A DNA stretch of 64,000 bases from Streptomyces sp. Go-475 (GCF_003330845.1 NZ_CP026121.1:558001-622000); one strand, 5' to 3'. Numbered from the stretch's first letter, positions 35,731 to 45,292 are shown. Made by a program: numbers and translations. Notes: generated by a model not told the origin, from the letters alone.

Positions 35731-37116
35731 ATGGCCTCCGCATCCACCGCTCCCCCATCGCCCGGCAACCTCAAGCGCATCGTCGCCGCCAGCCTCATCG
35801 GCACCACCATCGAGTGGTACGACTTCTTCCTCTACGGCTCCGCCGCCGCGCTCGTGTTCAACACCTTGTTCTTCCCGGACTCCGACCCGCTCGTCGGCAC
35901 ACTGCTGTCCTTCCTGACGTACGCGGTCGGTTTCGCCGCCCGCCCGCTGGGCGCGCTGGTGTTCGGGCACTACGGCGACCGGCTCGGGCGCAAGAAGCTG
36001 CTGGTGCTGAGTCTGCTGCTGATGGGCGGGGCGACCTTCGCGATCGGGCTGCTGCCCACGCACGCCACCATCGGGACGGCCGCGCCGGTGTTGCTCACCG
36101 TGCTCCGGCTGGTGCAGGGCTTCGCGCTCGGCGGCGAGTGGGGCGGTGCCGTGCTGCTCGTGTCGGAGCACGGAGACGCGCGACGGCGCGGGTTCTGGGC
36201 GTCGTGGCCGCAGACCGGCGCGCCGGCGGGGCAACTCCTCGCCACCGGTGTGCTGTCCCTGCTGACGGCCCTCCTCTCGGACGCCGCGTTCGGCAGTTGG
36301 GGCTGGCGGATCCCGTTCCTGCTGTCCGGCGTCCTGGTGATCGTCGGTTTGTGGATTCGTCTGTCTGTCGACGAATCCCCCGTTTTCAAGCAGGCGTTGG
36401 CGCAGGCCGAGGCCCGTAAGGCGGACCGGTCCGGAGACGCGGAGAAGCTGCCGCTCGTCGCCGTACTGCGGCACCACTGGCGTGACGTCCTGGTCGCGAT
36501 GGGCGCACGGATGGCGGAGAACATCAGCTACTACGTCATCACCGCGTTCATCCTCGTCTACGCCACCACCTCGGCCGGCGTCTCCAAGCAGGTCGCGCTC
36601 AACGCGGTACTGATCGCCTCGGCCGTGCACTTCGCCGTCATCCCGGCGTGGGGCGCGCTGTCCGACCGGATCGGCCGCCGTCCCGTCTACCTGCTGGGGG
36701 CGGTCGGTGTCGGGCTGTGGATGTTCCCCTTCTTCTCGCTGATCGACACCGGCGGCTTCGGCAACCTGATCATCGCCGTCACCGTGGGGCTGGTGCTGCA
36801 CGGAGCGATGTACGCGCCGCAGGCGGCGTTCTTCTCCGAGATGTTCGCGACCCGGATGCGCTACTCCGGCGCTTCCATCGGCGCCCAGTTCGCCTCCGTC
36901 GCGGCGGGCGCGCCCGCGCCGCTGATCGCCACCGCGCTCCTCTCCGACTACGGCAGCTCCACACCGATCGCCCTGTACGTCGTCGCCGCTTCCCTCCTCA
37001 CCGTCGTTGCCGTGGCGGCGGCGAAGGAGACCCGCCACCGGGACCTGTCCGACGTCACGTCCGCCGCCGCCCCGGACCGGGCCACGGCCCCGGCGGCGGA
37101 CGCCCGTACCCCCTGA
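35731..37116 (+). CDS. MHS-family MFS transporter (monocarboxylate/metabolite:H+ symporter)
   Basis: The start is ATG 35731 after gaggaag. The 461-residue, 12-helix protein has the metabolite:H+ symporter signature: ASLIGTTIEWYDFFLYG at the N-terminus, FGHYGDRLGRKKLL in the loop between TM2 and TM3, and LQGFALGGEWGGAVLL in TM4. Substrates of this family include citrate, shikimate, proline, alpha-ketoglutarate and other carboxylates. It is convergent with the PucR regulator and close to the 3-hydroxybutyrate dehydrogenase, so uptake of 3-hydroxybutyrate or a related acid is a plausible inference. Confidence 0.9.
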   Translation: MASASTAPPSPGNLKRIVAASLIGTTIEWYDFFLYGSAAALVFNTLFFPDSDPLVGTLLSFLTYAVGFAARPLGALVFGHYGDRLGRKKLLVLSLLLMGGATFAIGLLPTHATIGTAAPVLLTVLRLVQGFALGGEWGGAVLLVSEHGDARRRGFWASWPQTGAPAGQLLATGVLSLLTALLSDAAFGSWGWRIPFLLSGVLVIVGLWIRLSVDESPVFKQALAQAEARKADRSGDAEKLPLVAVLRHHWRDVLVAMGARMAENISYYVITAFILVYATTSAGVSKQVALNAVLIASAVHFAVIPAWGALSDRIGRRPVYLLGAVGVGLWMFPFFSLIDTGGFGNLIIAVTVGLVLHGAMYAPQAAFFSEMFATRMRYSGASIGAQFASVAAGAPAPLIATALLSDYGSSTPIALYVVAASLLTVVAVAAAKETRHRDLSDVTSAAAPDRATAPAADARTP

Positions 37117-37137
37117 GCCTTCCGCCGGTGCGGCCGG

Positions 37138-37163
37138 CCCCCGTACATCCCCGCGTACGGGGG
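37138..37163. terminator. Bidirectional terminator hairpin
   Basis: The arms cccccgtac (37138-37146) and gtacggggg (37155-37163) pair exactly with an 8-nt loop. The element fills the short gap between the convergent MHS transporter and PucR-type genes. Confidence 0.75.
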
Positions 37164-39233
37164 TCAGTGCCGCGCCGGTGCCGACAACCGGTGCAGTCTC
37201 AGGGCGAGTTGGATCTCCAGGACGCGCGCCGGGCTCTGCCAGTCGTCGCCCAGGAGGCGGCCGACGCGCTCCAGGCGCTGGGCGACCGTGTTCACGTGGA
37301 CGTGCAGTTCGTCCTTGGTGCGGGCGGGGCTCATGCCGCAGGCGAAGTACGCGTCGAGGGTGCGCACCAGCTCCGTGCCGCGTCTTCGGTCGTACGCGAC
37401 GACGTCGCCGATGGTGCGGTCGACGAAGCCGGGGATGTCCCGGTCACCGGCCAGGAGCAGCCCCAGGAAGCCGAAGTCCTCGGCGGCGGCCCCGTCCCCG
37501 GAACGGCCGAGCAGGCCCAGGGCGTCGAGACAGCGCCTGGCCTCCGCGTAGGCCGTGGCCACCGTGTCCGGGCGGGCGGAGAGGTCCTCGGCGGGTGCGG
37601 AGGCGCCGACGGTGACCGGCGCGTGGACCGCGGTGCCCAGCTGACGGGCGGCCGTGCGCGCAAGGTCGGTGGCGGTGTCGCCGGGGCCGAGGGGCAGCAG
37701 CAGGACGGTGCCGCCGTCGCGTGCGGCGGCGAGGCCGTGCCGGGTCGCGGCCAGGTGGGACGCCGCGGCCGCCAGGCGTCTGCGGGCGTCCGCCTCCTGG
37801 TCGGCGTCGGCCGCGCCGCCCTCCAGCCGCGCGGCCAGCACCACATGGACGGCGTCGAGGTCGGCGTCGAGACGGGCCGCCCGCTCCCGCAGCAGGCGCG
37901 GATCACGGTCGCGGGCGTCCAGCAGGTCGTCCAGCAGCTCGCCGCGCACGCGCTGTTCGGCCTCGGCGGCGGACCGGCGGGCCAGGAGCAGCAGGGACGT
38001 GACCATGGCGGCCCGCTCCAGGGTGCGCTGGTCGACGGGGTCGAGGCCCGGGTGTCCGCGCAGCACGAGTGCGCCGAGCAGTTCGCCGCCGGCGGCGACG
38101 GCGGCGATCCAGTCGTCCTCGTGCCGCACGGCGTGCCCGTCCGCGCGGGAGGCCTCCAGTGCCTCGGCCGGTGCCGCGGCGGCCTCGGCGAACTGGACCG
38201 TGCCGTCGAGGACCTCGGAGACCGCGGCGGCCACGTCGTGCACGCCGCCGCCGCGCAGCACCAGCTCGGCGAGCCGGTCGTGCACCTCGGAGGCGCGCTC
38301 GATGACACCGCTGCGGTCCCGGATGATCTCGTTGGCCCGCTCCAGGCCGGCGAGCGCCGACCGCGTCTCGGCGAGCAGGTTGGCGGTGTCGATGGCGGCC
38401 GCGGCGAGGGCGGCGAAGGAGCCGAGCAGGGCGATCTGCTCCCGCTCGAAGACCCGGGCACGGCGGTCCGCGGCGAACAGCACCCCGATGACGTGGTGCC
38501 CGAGCGTCAGCGGCACGCCGAGGATGGCCACGAGCCCCTCGTCCCGCACGCCCGCGTCGATGGTGAGGGTGTGCTGGAAGCGGTCGTCCTTGAAGTAGTC
38601 GTCGGTGACGTAGGGGCGTGCGGTCTGGGCGACCAGGCCGCCGAGTCCCTCGCCCATGCCTAGTCGCAGCTGCTGGAAGCGGGCCGCGACCGAGCCCTCC
38701 GTGACCCGCATGTACGTGTCGCCGCGCTCCGGGTCGTTCAGGCTGAGGTACGCGACGTCCGTGCCCAGCAGCGACCGGGCGCGCTGCACGATCGCCTGGA
38801 GCACGGCGTCCAGGTCGCGCAGCCCGGCGAGATCGTGGGCGGTCTCGAACAGGGCGGACAGCTCGGCCTCGCGGCGGCGGCGTCCCTCCAGCTCCGCACG
38901 CACGCGCAGGGCGAGCGGCTTGGCCCGCTGCAGCGCGTCGATCCACTCGGCCGGCCGTCCTTCGGCGCGTGCCAGCAGCACCGGCTGCTCGTAGGCGTCG
39001 GCGGACGCGCCCCGGGCCAGCAGCTCGAGGAACGGCGTCTCGGCACTCACCGACGGCACTTCCACGCGGCCCGACGGCGCCTCCGCCCGGCCCGACGGCA
39101 CTTCCGCACGCGCCGACGGCATCTCCGCCCGGCCCGACGGCCCTTCCGCCCGGCCCGACGGTGCTTCCGCGGCGCCGGCGAATCGCCCGGCCGGCTGAAC
39201 GTGATCGCTGGACATGCCCACAGGATTCACCAT
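37164..39233 (-). CDS. PucR-type GAF/HTH regulator with repetitive N-terminus
   Basis: The 689-residue protein has a repetitive N-terminus (23-64), a helical linker, a GAF domain (about 125-280: LFETAHDLAGLRDLDAVLQA, GMGEGLGGLVAQTARPYVTD, VPLTLGHHVIGVLFAADRRA), a central PucR/CdaR-like region and a C-terminal HTH (about 625-680: TLDAYFACGMSPARTKDELH, NTVAQRLERVGRLLG). Regulators of this class control catabolic genes. The 3-hydroxybutyrate dehydrogenase gene lies 58 bp upstream on the same strand and the MHS transporter is convergent. A small regulon for hydroxybutyrate is an inference. Start at 39233 or the ATG at 39215. Confidence 0.85.
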   Translation of the reverse strand: MVNPVGMSSDHVQPAGRFAGAAEAPSGRAEGPSGRAEMPSARAEVPSGRAEAPSGRVEVPSVSAETPFLELLARGASADAYEQPVLLARAEGRPAEWIDALQRAKPLALRVRAELEGRRRREAELSALFETAHDLAGLRDLDAVLQAIVQRARSLLGTDVAYLSLNDPERGDTYMRVTEGSVAARFQQLRLGMGEGLGGLVAQTARPYVTDDYFKDDRFQHTLTIDAGVRDEGLVAILGVPLTLGHHVIGVLFAADRRARVFEREQIALLGSFAALAAAAIDTANLLAETRSALAGLERANEIIRDRSGVIERASEVHDRLAELVLRGGGVHDVAAAVSEVLDGTVQFAEAAAAPAEALEASRADGHAVRHEDDWIAAVAAGGELLGALVLRGHPGLDPVDQRTLERAAMVTSLLLLARRSAAEAEQRVRGELLDDLLDARDRDPRLLRERAARLDADLDAVHVVLAARLEGGAADADQEADARRRLAAAASHLAATRHGLAAARDGGTVLLLPLGPGDTATDLARTAARQLGTAVHAPVTVGASAPAEDLSARPDTVATAYAEARRCLDALGLLGRSGDGAAAEDFGFLGLLLAGDRDIPGFVDRTIGDVVAYDRRRGTELVRTLDAYFACGMSPARTKDELHVHVNTVAQRLERVGRLLGDDWQSPARVLEIQLALRLHRLSAPARH
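39042..39167 (-). repeat. Six 21-bp coding repeats (7-residue unit) in the PucR-type gene
   Basis: The unit E-x-P-S-G-R-A is repeated six times in frame (residues 23-64), with substitutions growing toward the last copy. This is a minisatellite in coding sequence and would form a flexible N-terminal arm. Confidence 0.85.
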
Positions 39234-39291
39234 GACCCGCCCGTCCCGTCAGCCCTGTGGATAACTCCCCGGCCGACGGACACCGCCGTGC

Positions 39292-40092
39292 TCAGTGGGC
39301 GGTCCAGCCGCCGTCGAGCACGAGCGACGTGCCGGTCACGAAGGACGCCTGCGGAGCGCACAGGTACGCCACGGCCTCGGCGACCTCCTCCGGTTCGATG
39401 AGCCGCTTGACCGCACTGTCCTGGAGCAGCACCTCGGACAGGACCCGCTCCTCGGGGATGCCGTGCGCCTGGGCCTGGTCGGCGAGTTGCTTCTCCACCA
39501 GTGGGGTGCGCACATAGGCGGGGCTCACACAGTTCGAGGTGACACCGTGGGGCGCGCCTTCGAGGGCGGTGGTCTTGGAGAGCCCCTCCAGGCCGTGTTT
39601 GGCGGCCACGTAGGCCGACTTGTAGGCGGAAGCGCGCAGTCCGTGGACGGACGACACGTTCACGATGCGGCCCCACCCCTGCCCGTACATATGGGGCAGG
39701 GCACCTCGGATGAGGCGGAAGGGTGCCTCCAGCATCACGGTGAGCACCGTGTGGAAGACGTCGGGCGGGAACTCCTCGATGGGGCGCACGAGCTGGAGCC
39801 CGGCGTTGTTGACGAGGACGTCGGTGCCCGCGGCGGCGAGCTCGGCGGCGTCCAGGTCGGTGAGGTCGAGGACGTGCGGCTCCACGGTGCCCGCGAGGTC
39901 ACGGCCCTGCTCGGCGAGCGTCTCCAGGCCGGCGGCGTCCCGGTCGACCGCTCTCACCTTGGCCCCGGCGGCCGCGAGCCGCAGCGCGCAGGCACGGCCG
40001 ATGCCGCCGGCGGCGCCGGTGACGAGCGCGGTGCGGCCGCCGAGGTCGAGCGGGGAGGCGTGGGGAGCCGGTAGGACAGGGGGCGCGGTCAT
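39292..40092 (-). CDS. bdhA: 3-hydroxybutyrate dehydrogenase (SDR)
   Basis: The 266-residue classical SDR has the cofactor motif TGAAGGIG, NNAG, catalytic S in VNVSSVHGL and YxxxK in SAYVAAKHG. Segments that separate 3-hydroxybutyrate dehydrogenases from other SDRs are present: NNAGLQLVRPIEEFP, SSVHGLRASAYKSAYVAAKH and SPAYVRTPLVEKQ. It oxidises D-3-hydroxybutyrate to acetoacetate with NAD in the cytoplasm. A TAGGGT -10-like hexamer lies six bases before the ATG with no ribosome site, suggesting a leaderless mRNA. Confidence 0.92.
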   Translation of the reverse strand: MTAPPVLPAPHASPLDLGGRTALVTGAAGGIGRACALRLAAAGAKVRAVDRDAAGLETLAEQGRDLAGTVEPHVLDLTDLDAAELAAAGTDVLVNNAGLQLVRPIEEFPPDVFHTVLTVMLEAPFRLIRGALPHMYGQGWGRIVNVSSVHGLRASAYKSAYVAAKHGLEGLSKTTALEGAPHGVTSNCVSPAYVRTPLVEKQLADQAQAHGIPEERVLSEVLLQDSAVKRLIEPEEVAEAVAYLCAPQASFVTGTSLVLDGGWTAH

Positions 40093-40146
40093 GCCTCGAC
40101 CCTAGGCAGCGCCCCTGCCCCGCCCCATATGGTCAGACCCCATAGT

Positions 40147-40626
40147 TCAGTTGGAGGTAGTGGGGTCGAACCATGTGGGGGCGTCCGACATGGCTTGCTT
40201 GATCCGGAACAGGCAGTGCTCGTTCAGCTCGGGCAGGGCGTCGACCTCGAACCAGCCCACCTCCAGCGACTCGTCGTCGTTGACCCGGGCCTCGCCGCCG
40301 ATGGCCCGGCAGCGGATGGTGATGTCCAGGAACTGGCAGGTGTCGCCGTTGTCGTACGTGACGGGGTCCCCGGCCTGGACGAGGACGATCCGCTCGGCGA
40401 CACAGCGCACGGCCGTCTCCTCGTAGACCTCCCGCACGGCGCAGGCCGCGGGCTGCTCCCCCGGGTCCGGGATGCCGCCGATCACCGACCACTTACGGGT
40501 GTCGGACCGGCGGTTCAGCAGGACTCTGCCCTCGTCGTCGAAGACCAGGGCGGTGACTCCGGGGAGCCACAGCAGCTGATGTCCGGCGGAGGCACGGAGG
40601 GCGCGGATGAAGTCGGGAGTAGCCAT
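40147..40626 (-). CDS. Nudix hydrolase
   Basis: The 159-residue protein has a Nudix box GIPDPGEQPAACAVREVYEE followed by TAV, so the usual final Gly of the box (EExGU) is Ala. The four catalytic acidic positions are intact. The substrate is unknown. ATG 40626 is seven bases after a TAGGGT hexamer and has no ribosome site, so it is probably leaderless. Confidence 0.9.
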   Translation of the reverse strand: MATPDFIRALRASAGHQLLWLPGVTALVFDDEGRVLLNRRSDTRKWSVIGGIPDPGEQPAACAVREVYEETAVRCVAERIVLVQAGDPVTYDNGDTCQFLDITIRCRAIGGEARVNDDESLEVGWFEVDALPELNEHCLFRIKQAMSDAPTWFDPTTSN

Positions 40627-40694
40627 GACGTCGACCCTAAGGGGCCGGTCAGGCCGCCCCGGCCCGTTTCAGGCAGCGTGCGACCGGGATACGA

Positions 40695-42314
40695 CTAGAC
40701 GTCACCGGCGCGTCGCCCGCGCACACCGGCGCCGACGGCCCAGCCCAGTCCGCCCGCCGCGACCAGTACGAGGGCGATCTCCGGCAGCACGCCGAGCCGC
40801 GTGGCGGGGGTCAGCGAGGACCGCAGCGGGACCTTCTGCACCAGCGAGTCGGCCACGAACATGCCGGTCCGCTGCGTGATCCTGCCGTCCGGCATGATGA
40901 AGGCGCTGACACCGCTGGTCACCGGCACGGCCACGGTACGGCTGTGCTCGACGGCGCGGACGCGGGACATGGCGAGCTGCTGGTACGTCATCTCGCTGCG
41001 GTCGAAGGTCGCGTTGTTGCTCGGCACGGAGATCATCTGGGCGCCGTCGGTGACCTCCGAGCGCACGGTCCAGTCGAAGGCGGCCTCGTAGCAGGTGACG
41101 AGACCGACCTTGGCGCCGTCCATGGTGAACACGCCCGGCTTGGTGCCGCGGCTGAAATCCTGGCGCTGCATCGAGGTCCAGTCGCTGTTGATCGCCCCGA
41201 TGAGCGAGCGGAACGGCAGGTACTCGCCGAACGGCTGGATCTGGCGCTTGTCGTAGGTGTCGACGGGGCCCTTCACCGGGTCCCACAGGATCTGCTCGTT
41301 GTACAGCTTGCCGTCCCGCTCGACGACGCCACCGATCGAGACGGGCACGCCGATGGCCTTGACCGCCGTGTCGATGACGGCTCGGGCGTCGGGGTTGGCG
41401 AAGGGGTCGATGTCGGAGGAGTTCTCCGGCCAGAGCACGAAGTCGGGGCGTGCGACCTTGCCGGCCTTGACCTGGGCGGCCAGGCGTTCCGTCTCGCGCG
41501 CGTGGTAGTCGAGCACGGCCCGCCGCTGGGCGTTGAACTCCAGGCCCGCGCGGGGCACGTTGCCCTGGATCACCGCGACGGTGACGCTGCCGTCCTCGGC
41601 CTGGTCGCTGACCAGCGGCCGGGCCGCCACCGCGCCCACGACCGGCACGGCCACGCTCAGCAGGCCCACGGCCGCCGCGGCGCGCCGCACCGTCCCGGCC
41701 CGCCGCCACGCCACGGCCAGCCGGACGACCTCGTACAGCCCGAAGCCGCACAGGACCACCGCGAAGCCCAGCACCGGAGTGCCGCCGACGGCGGCGAGCG
41801 GCAGGAACACCCCGTCCGCCTGCCCGAACGCGATCTTCCCCCAGGGGAAGCCGTCGAACGGCACACGCGCGCGTGCCGCCTCGCCGGCGGTCCACACGGC
41901 CGCCGCCCACACCGGCCACCCGGGCAGCTTCGACACGACCGCGACACCCGCGCCGACCAGCGCGATGAAGAGCGCCTCGATCGCGACCAGGGCGAGCCAG
42001 GGGCCCGGCCCGACCTCCACACCGGTCCACACCAGCAGCGGCAGCAGGAAGCCCAGGCCGAAGAGGTAGCCGAGGCCGAGCCCCGCCTTCCAGCCGCGGC
42101 CGCGCAGCACCCAGCCGAAGGCGGCGAAGGCCGGCAGGGCCAGCCACCACAGGGTGCGGGGCGGGAAGCTGACGTAGAGGAGCAGGCCGGAGAGCGCGGC
42201 AGCGGCGGCCGGGAGGAGGCGCACGAGCCGCTGGGACCACGCCGCCGGTGTCCCGGGGGCGATCCGCGGCTTCAGCTGGTCCGACTCGTCGACGGAGGTT
42301 GCGGTGACGGTCAC
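40695..42314 (-). CDS. lnt: Apolipoprotein N-acyltransferase
   Basis: With GTG 42314 the protein has 539 residues: about six to seven N-terminal membrane helices, a nitrilase-like periplasmic domain (about 250-500) and a last helix. The catalytic triad of the family is visible: E in VLWPENSSD (about 295), K in TYDKRQIQPFGEYLP (about 354) and C in LVTCYEA (about 404). It adds the third acyl chain to the N-terminal Cys of lipoproteins. A TACACT hexamer six bases before the GTG, with no leader, suggests leaderless expression. Streptomyces usually carries two lnt paralogues; which one this is cannot be told here. Confidence 0.92.
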   Translation of the reverse strand: MTVTATSVDESDQLKPRIAPGTPAAWSQRLVRLLPAAAAALSGLLLYVSFPPRTLWWLALPAFAAFGWVLRGRGWKAGLGLGYLFGLGFLLPLLVWTGVEVGPGPWLALVAIEALFIALVGAGVAVVSKLPGWPVWAAAVWTAGEAARARVPFDGFPWGKIAFGQADGVFLPLAAVGGTPVLGFAVVLCGFGLYEVVRLAVAWRRAGTVRRAAAAVGLLSVAVPVVGAVAARPLVSDQAEDGSVTVAVIQGNVPRAGLEFNAQRRAVLDYHARETERLAAQVKAGKVARPDFVLWPENSSDIDPFANPDARAVIDTAVKAIGVPVSIGGVVERDGKLYNEQILWDPVKGPVDTYDKRQIQPFGEYLPFRSLIGAINSDWTSMQRQDFSRGTKPGVFTMDGAKVGLVTCYEAAFDWTVRSEVTDGAQMISVPSNNATFDRSEMTYQQLAMSRVRAVEHSRTVAVPVTSGVSAFIMPDGRITQRTGMFVADSLVQKVPLRSSLTPATRLGVLPEIALVLVAAGGLGWAVGAGVRGRRAGDV

Positions 42315-42577
42315 TCCCGGAGTGTAAGTCGACCGGCCTTGACGCCGACAGCGCGGCCCAGGGGGCGGCGACACGGCTCCGGTCGCCGCGCACGGGACGA
42401 GGGGCCCCCTCAGCCGCCCGCACCGCAGCAACGTTCCTGCTCATTTCGTCACGACACATCCCCAAACCGCCCACCAGCCGTTACGGTGTGCCGAAGCCTC
42501 AGTCGTGCGGTTATGGCGGTCCGTGCGGCCGGGGTCTTCACAGGTCGGGGGCGACGGGGTGCGGGGGGCGGGGCGGG

Positions 42578-43660
42578 GTGGGTGCCAGTGGGATGGCGTC
42601 CGGGGCGGACGCGGACGGCGAGAGACGGATCGCGCTGGACGCGGCGGGCGTGGTGGTGCTGGGGGCCTGCGCCGGCTGGTCCCTGATCACGGCGGCCGCG
42701 CGCGACGGCCGGCCCGAGGGTGTGCTCCTCGCGGTGCTGGCCGTGGCGGCCGGGTACGCCGCCGGGCGGATCAGCGGGGCGCTGCTGCCGGTCGCCGCGC
42801 CCTGCGCCGGCGCGCTGGCCGGCATCGGGCTGACAGTGGCCGTTCCGCATCTCGCTCCGGGCCCGCAGATCACCGTGCCCCTGGGGCACGCCGGGGCCAC
42901 GGCGGCCGTGCTGACGCTGTCGGCGGGCGCCGCGTGCTGCGCCGCCTGGGCGGCTCCCGCGCCGGCCGTGCGGTTCGCGCTGCGCCTGGTGGCCGCCGGG
43001 ACCGCGGTGCTGGCGGCCGTGCTCGGTTCGGCCACCGGCTGCGTCACGTGCGTGGCGGTGCTGCTGTGTTCGCTGGCCGCCGGCCGGACCCGGCGCCGCG
43101 GCTCCGTTCTCGCCGCGATGGCCGCGGTCGCCGTCCTGGTGACCGGCCTGACCTGCGCGATCGCCGCGCGGGCCGTGCCGGGCGGGTTCGGCGCGGCCGT
43201 CGAGGGGCGCCTGACGCCACACCGCGTCCAGCTGTGGCAGGACGCGTGGGGCCAACTGCGCGGGGACACCGCCCTGGGGGTCGGCCCGGGCCGGTTCGGG
43301 GAGCTGAGCGCGACGTCCGCCCAGTCACTGCTGTCCGACGGCAAGCCGCACTCGGCGCCGCTCCAGCAGGCGGCCGAGCAGGGCGTCGTCGGCGTGGCCC
43401 TGCTGGCGGCGGCCTTCGGCTGGGTGCTGTACGCGCTGTGGCGCGGGCCGCGCCCGACGCCGGTGGCGCTGACCGCGGGCGCGGCCCTGACGGTGCTCGC
43501 CGCCATCGCCGCGCTCGGCAACGCGTTGAGCTTCACGGCGGTGTCGGTGGGCGCGGGGCTGCTGGCGGGCATGGCCACGGCACGCCCGCTCGCCGACGAG
43601 CCGCCGAGCCGCGCCCCGGACCCCCATCCGCGGGACACCGGACGCACTCCCGCGTGGTGA
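42578..43660 (+). CDS. Polytopic membrane protein, O-antigen-ligase-like
   Basis: About 360 residues and 9-11 predicted helices rich in Ala, Val and Leu. The C-terminal region (TPHRVQLWQDAWGQLRGDTA, LGVGPGRFGEL, HSAPLQQAAEQGVVGVALLA) follows the Wzy/O-antigen ligase pattern, in which a conserved Arg precedes the W..A helix and the H-S segment sits in the large external loop. The substrate is unknown; a cell-surface polymer is likely. The start is uncertain: GTG 42578 with a GGGGCGGG stretch upstream or ATG 42593. Confidence 0.7.
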   Translation: MGASGMASGADADGERRIALDAAGVVVLGACAGWSLITAAARDGRPEGVLLAVLAVAAGYAAGRISGALLPVAAPCAGALAGIGLTVAVPHLAPGPQITVPLGHAGATAAVLTLSAGAACCAAWAAPAPAVRFALRLVAAGTAVLAAVLGSATGCVTCVAVLLCSLAAGRTRRRGSVLAAMAAVAVLVTGLTCAIAARAVPGGFGAAVEGRLTPHRVQLWQDAWGQLRGDTALGVGPGRFGELSATSAQSLLSDGKPHSAPLQQAAEQGVVGVALLAAAFGWVLYALWRGPRPTPVALTAGAALTVLAAIAALGNALSFTAVSVGAGLLAGMATARPLADEPPSRAPDPHPRDTGRTPAW

Positions 43661-43783
43661 GGGACGCCCTGGCGGCACGGGGGCTCCGGGACTCGTCCGC
43701 TCGGAGACGGAAGCACGTCAGGCCCTCCGATCGGAGGCGGTAGCCCGCCGGGCCCTGGAAGCGGCGGCCTCGGCTCGCTCGCT

Positions 43784-44338
43784 TCAGTGCGCGGGAGCGC
43801 CCGGCTTTCGGGGGCGCAGCCGGGCCTTGATCACCTCTACGGCCGCCTCCGCGTCGTCCACCGTGATCGTGAAGGTGTGTCCGTCCCACAGCTCCAGCAC
43901 GACACCCTCCCCCTGGCGTACGACCACCGCGGTGCCCTTCTCGGGCCGCCACCGGTAGCCCCAGCCGCCCCAGTGGCGGGGCGTGACGTGGGAGGTGTAC
44001 GTGGCGCCCGCCACATGGGAGAGCGGGATACGGCGGCGGGGCAGGCCGATGTGGCCGCAGCGCACCTCGAGGTGGTCCTCGTCGACCCGCAGGGCGACGT
44101 GCACGAAGGCGAGGGTTCCGAAGAGGACGAGGAGCCCGGCGGCGATGCACCCGACGACGGCCATGATGAGCGGAGCCGTGCCGGAGGTCCACGCCGAGTC
44201 GACCGCGAGTTCGATACCGAGCGCCATGCACGCCGCTCCGACGAGCGCCAGCAGCCACTGGACGCGGTTGGTCGCACGGCCGGTCCAGACGTCGGCATGC
44301 GCGGCAGAGGCGTTCTCGCCGTGGCGGTGGTCCCTCAT
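43784..44338 (-). CDS. PH-domain membrane protein
   Basis: The 184-residue protein has two membrane helices (about 25-45 and 55-85), then a small bacterial PH-like domain (LRVDEDHLEVRCGHIGLPRR, VAGATYTSHV, VVRQGEGVVLELWDG). Such proteins are common in Streptomyces and their function is unknown. The ATG lies seven bases after a TACTCT hexamer without a ribosome site, so it is a leaderless candidate. Confidence 0.8.
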   Translation of the reverse strand: MRDHRHGENASAAHADVWTGRATNRVQWLLALVGAACMALGIELAVDSAWTSGTAPLIMAVVGCIAAGLLVLFGTLAFVHVALRVDEDHLEVRCGHIGLPRRRIPLSHVAGATYTSHVTPRHWGGWGYRWRPEKGTAVVVRQGEGVVLELWDGHTFTITVDDAEAAVEVIKARLRPRKPGAPAH

Positions 44339-44449
44339 GCATATGAGAGTACTCAGGTTTCGCTGCGCTGGTAGCCGGTGGCGGAGCGTGACTGGGCCGG
44401 CCGGGCGTCGGCCGGTTCCACCGCGGCGGCGACCGTCAGGAGGCCGCGG

Positions 44450-45235
44450 TCAGCGGGCCGGGGTGACCGCCTGCAGCAGCCGCCCCTCCTCGTACGCCAG
44501 GGCCGGCGCGGGCAGCGCACCCTCGCGTCCGCTCAGCAGCACGGTCAGGGTGCCGTGCGGGGTGGCGCCCGGCGCGGGCTGCTCGCCGAGCCGGCGCAGG
44601 GCCTGGGCGACCACGGCGCCCGCGGAGCCGTGCAGTACGAGGGGCGGGCGCCCGGGGCGCTGGACGGCGGTCCGGATGCGCTCGGCGACCAGTTCGTAGT
44701 GCGTGCAGCCGAGGACGACGGTGGTCACGTCCTCCGGGGTGAGTGCGGCGGCCGCGGCCACGGCGGCGTCGATCGCCGCCTCGTCCGCGTGCTCCACGGC
44801 CTCGGCGAGGCCCCAGCACGGCACCTCCGTGACGGGCACGCCGCCGGCGAAGTCCCGGATCAGGGTGCGCTGGTACGTGCTGCCGGTGGTGGCCGGGGTG
44901 GCCCAGATGGCGAGGTGTCCACCGCCCGCCGCGGCCGGCTTGATCGCGGGGACGGTGCCGATGACCGGAAGCTCGGGTTCGAGGCGGGCGCGCAGCGCGG
45001 TGAGCGCGTGCACGGTCGCGGTGTTGCAGCCGACGATCAGGGCGTCGGGGCGGCGCGCTGCGGCCGCCTCGGCGACGGCCAGGGCGCGCTCGGTCAGCTC
45101 CTCCGGGGTCCTCCGGCCCCAGGGCATGCCGTCGGGGTCCAGGGAGAGCACGAGATCGGCGTCGGGGCGCAGCCGCCGTACCGCGGCGGTGGCCGCCAGC
45201 AGACCGATTCCGGAGTCCATGAGCGCGATCTTCAC
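44450..45235 (-). CDS. Aspartate/glutamate racemase family protein
   Basis: The 261-residue protein has the two-Cys active site of glutamate racemases: VGCNTAT (first Cys, about 70) and LGCTHYE (second Cys, about 178). The N-terminal MDSGIGLL replaces the FDSGVGGL of MurI. It may be a MurI-like glutamate racemase or a racemase for another amino acid. The start is GTG, six bases after TATCGT, and no ribosome site is seen. The divergent HpnB-like gene starts 57 bp away. Confidence 0.85.
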   Translation of the reverse strand: MKIALMDSGIGLLAATAAVRRLRPDADLVLSLDPDGMPWGRRTPEELTERALAVAEAAAARRPDALIVGCNTATVHALTALRARLEPELPVIGTVPAIKPAAAGGGHLAIWATPATTGSTYQRTLIRDFAGGVPVTEVPCWGLAEAVEHADEAAIDAAVAAAAALTPEDVTTVVLGCTHYELVAERIRTAVQRPGRPPLVLHGSAGAVVAQALRRLGEQPAPGATPHGTLTVLLSGREGALPAPALAYEEGRLLQAVTPAR

Positions 45236-45292
45236 CCGATCACGATAGACGATGAGCGGTCCCGGGCCGGTCCCGTGGGGCAGACTGCGCGC

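Noticed and set aside
44378..45292. N-terminal extension of the HpnB-like gene upstream of 45293
   Set aside because: The extension lies antisense to the racemase gene and has no HpnB similarity; the GT2 membrane helix starts at GTG 45293.
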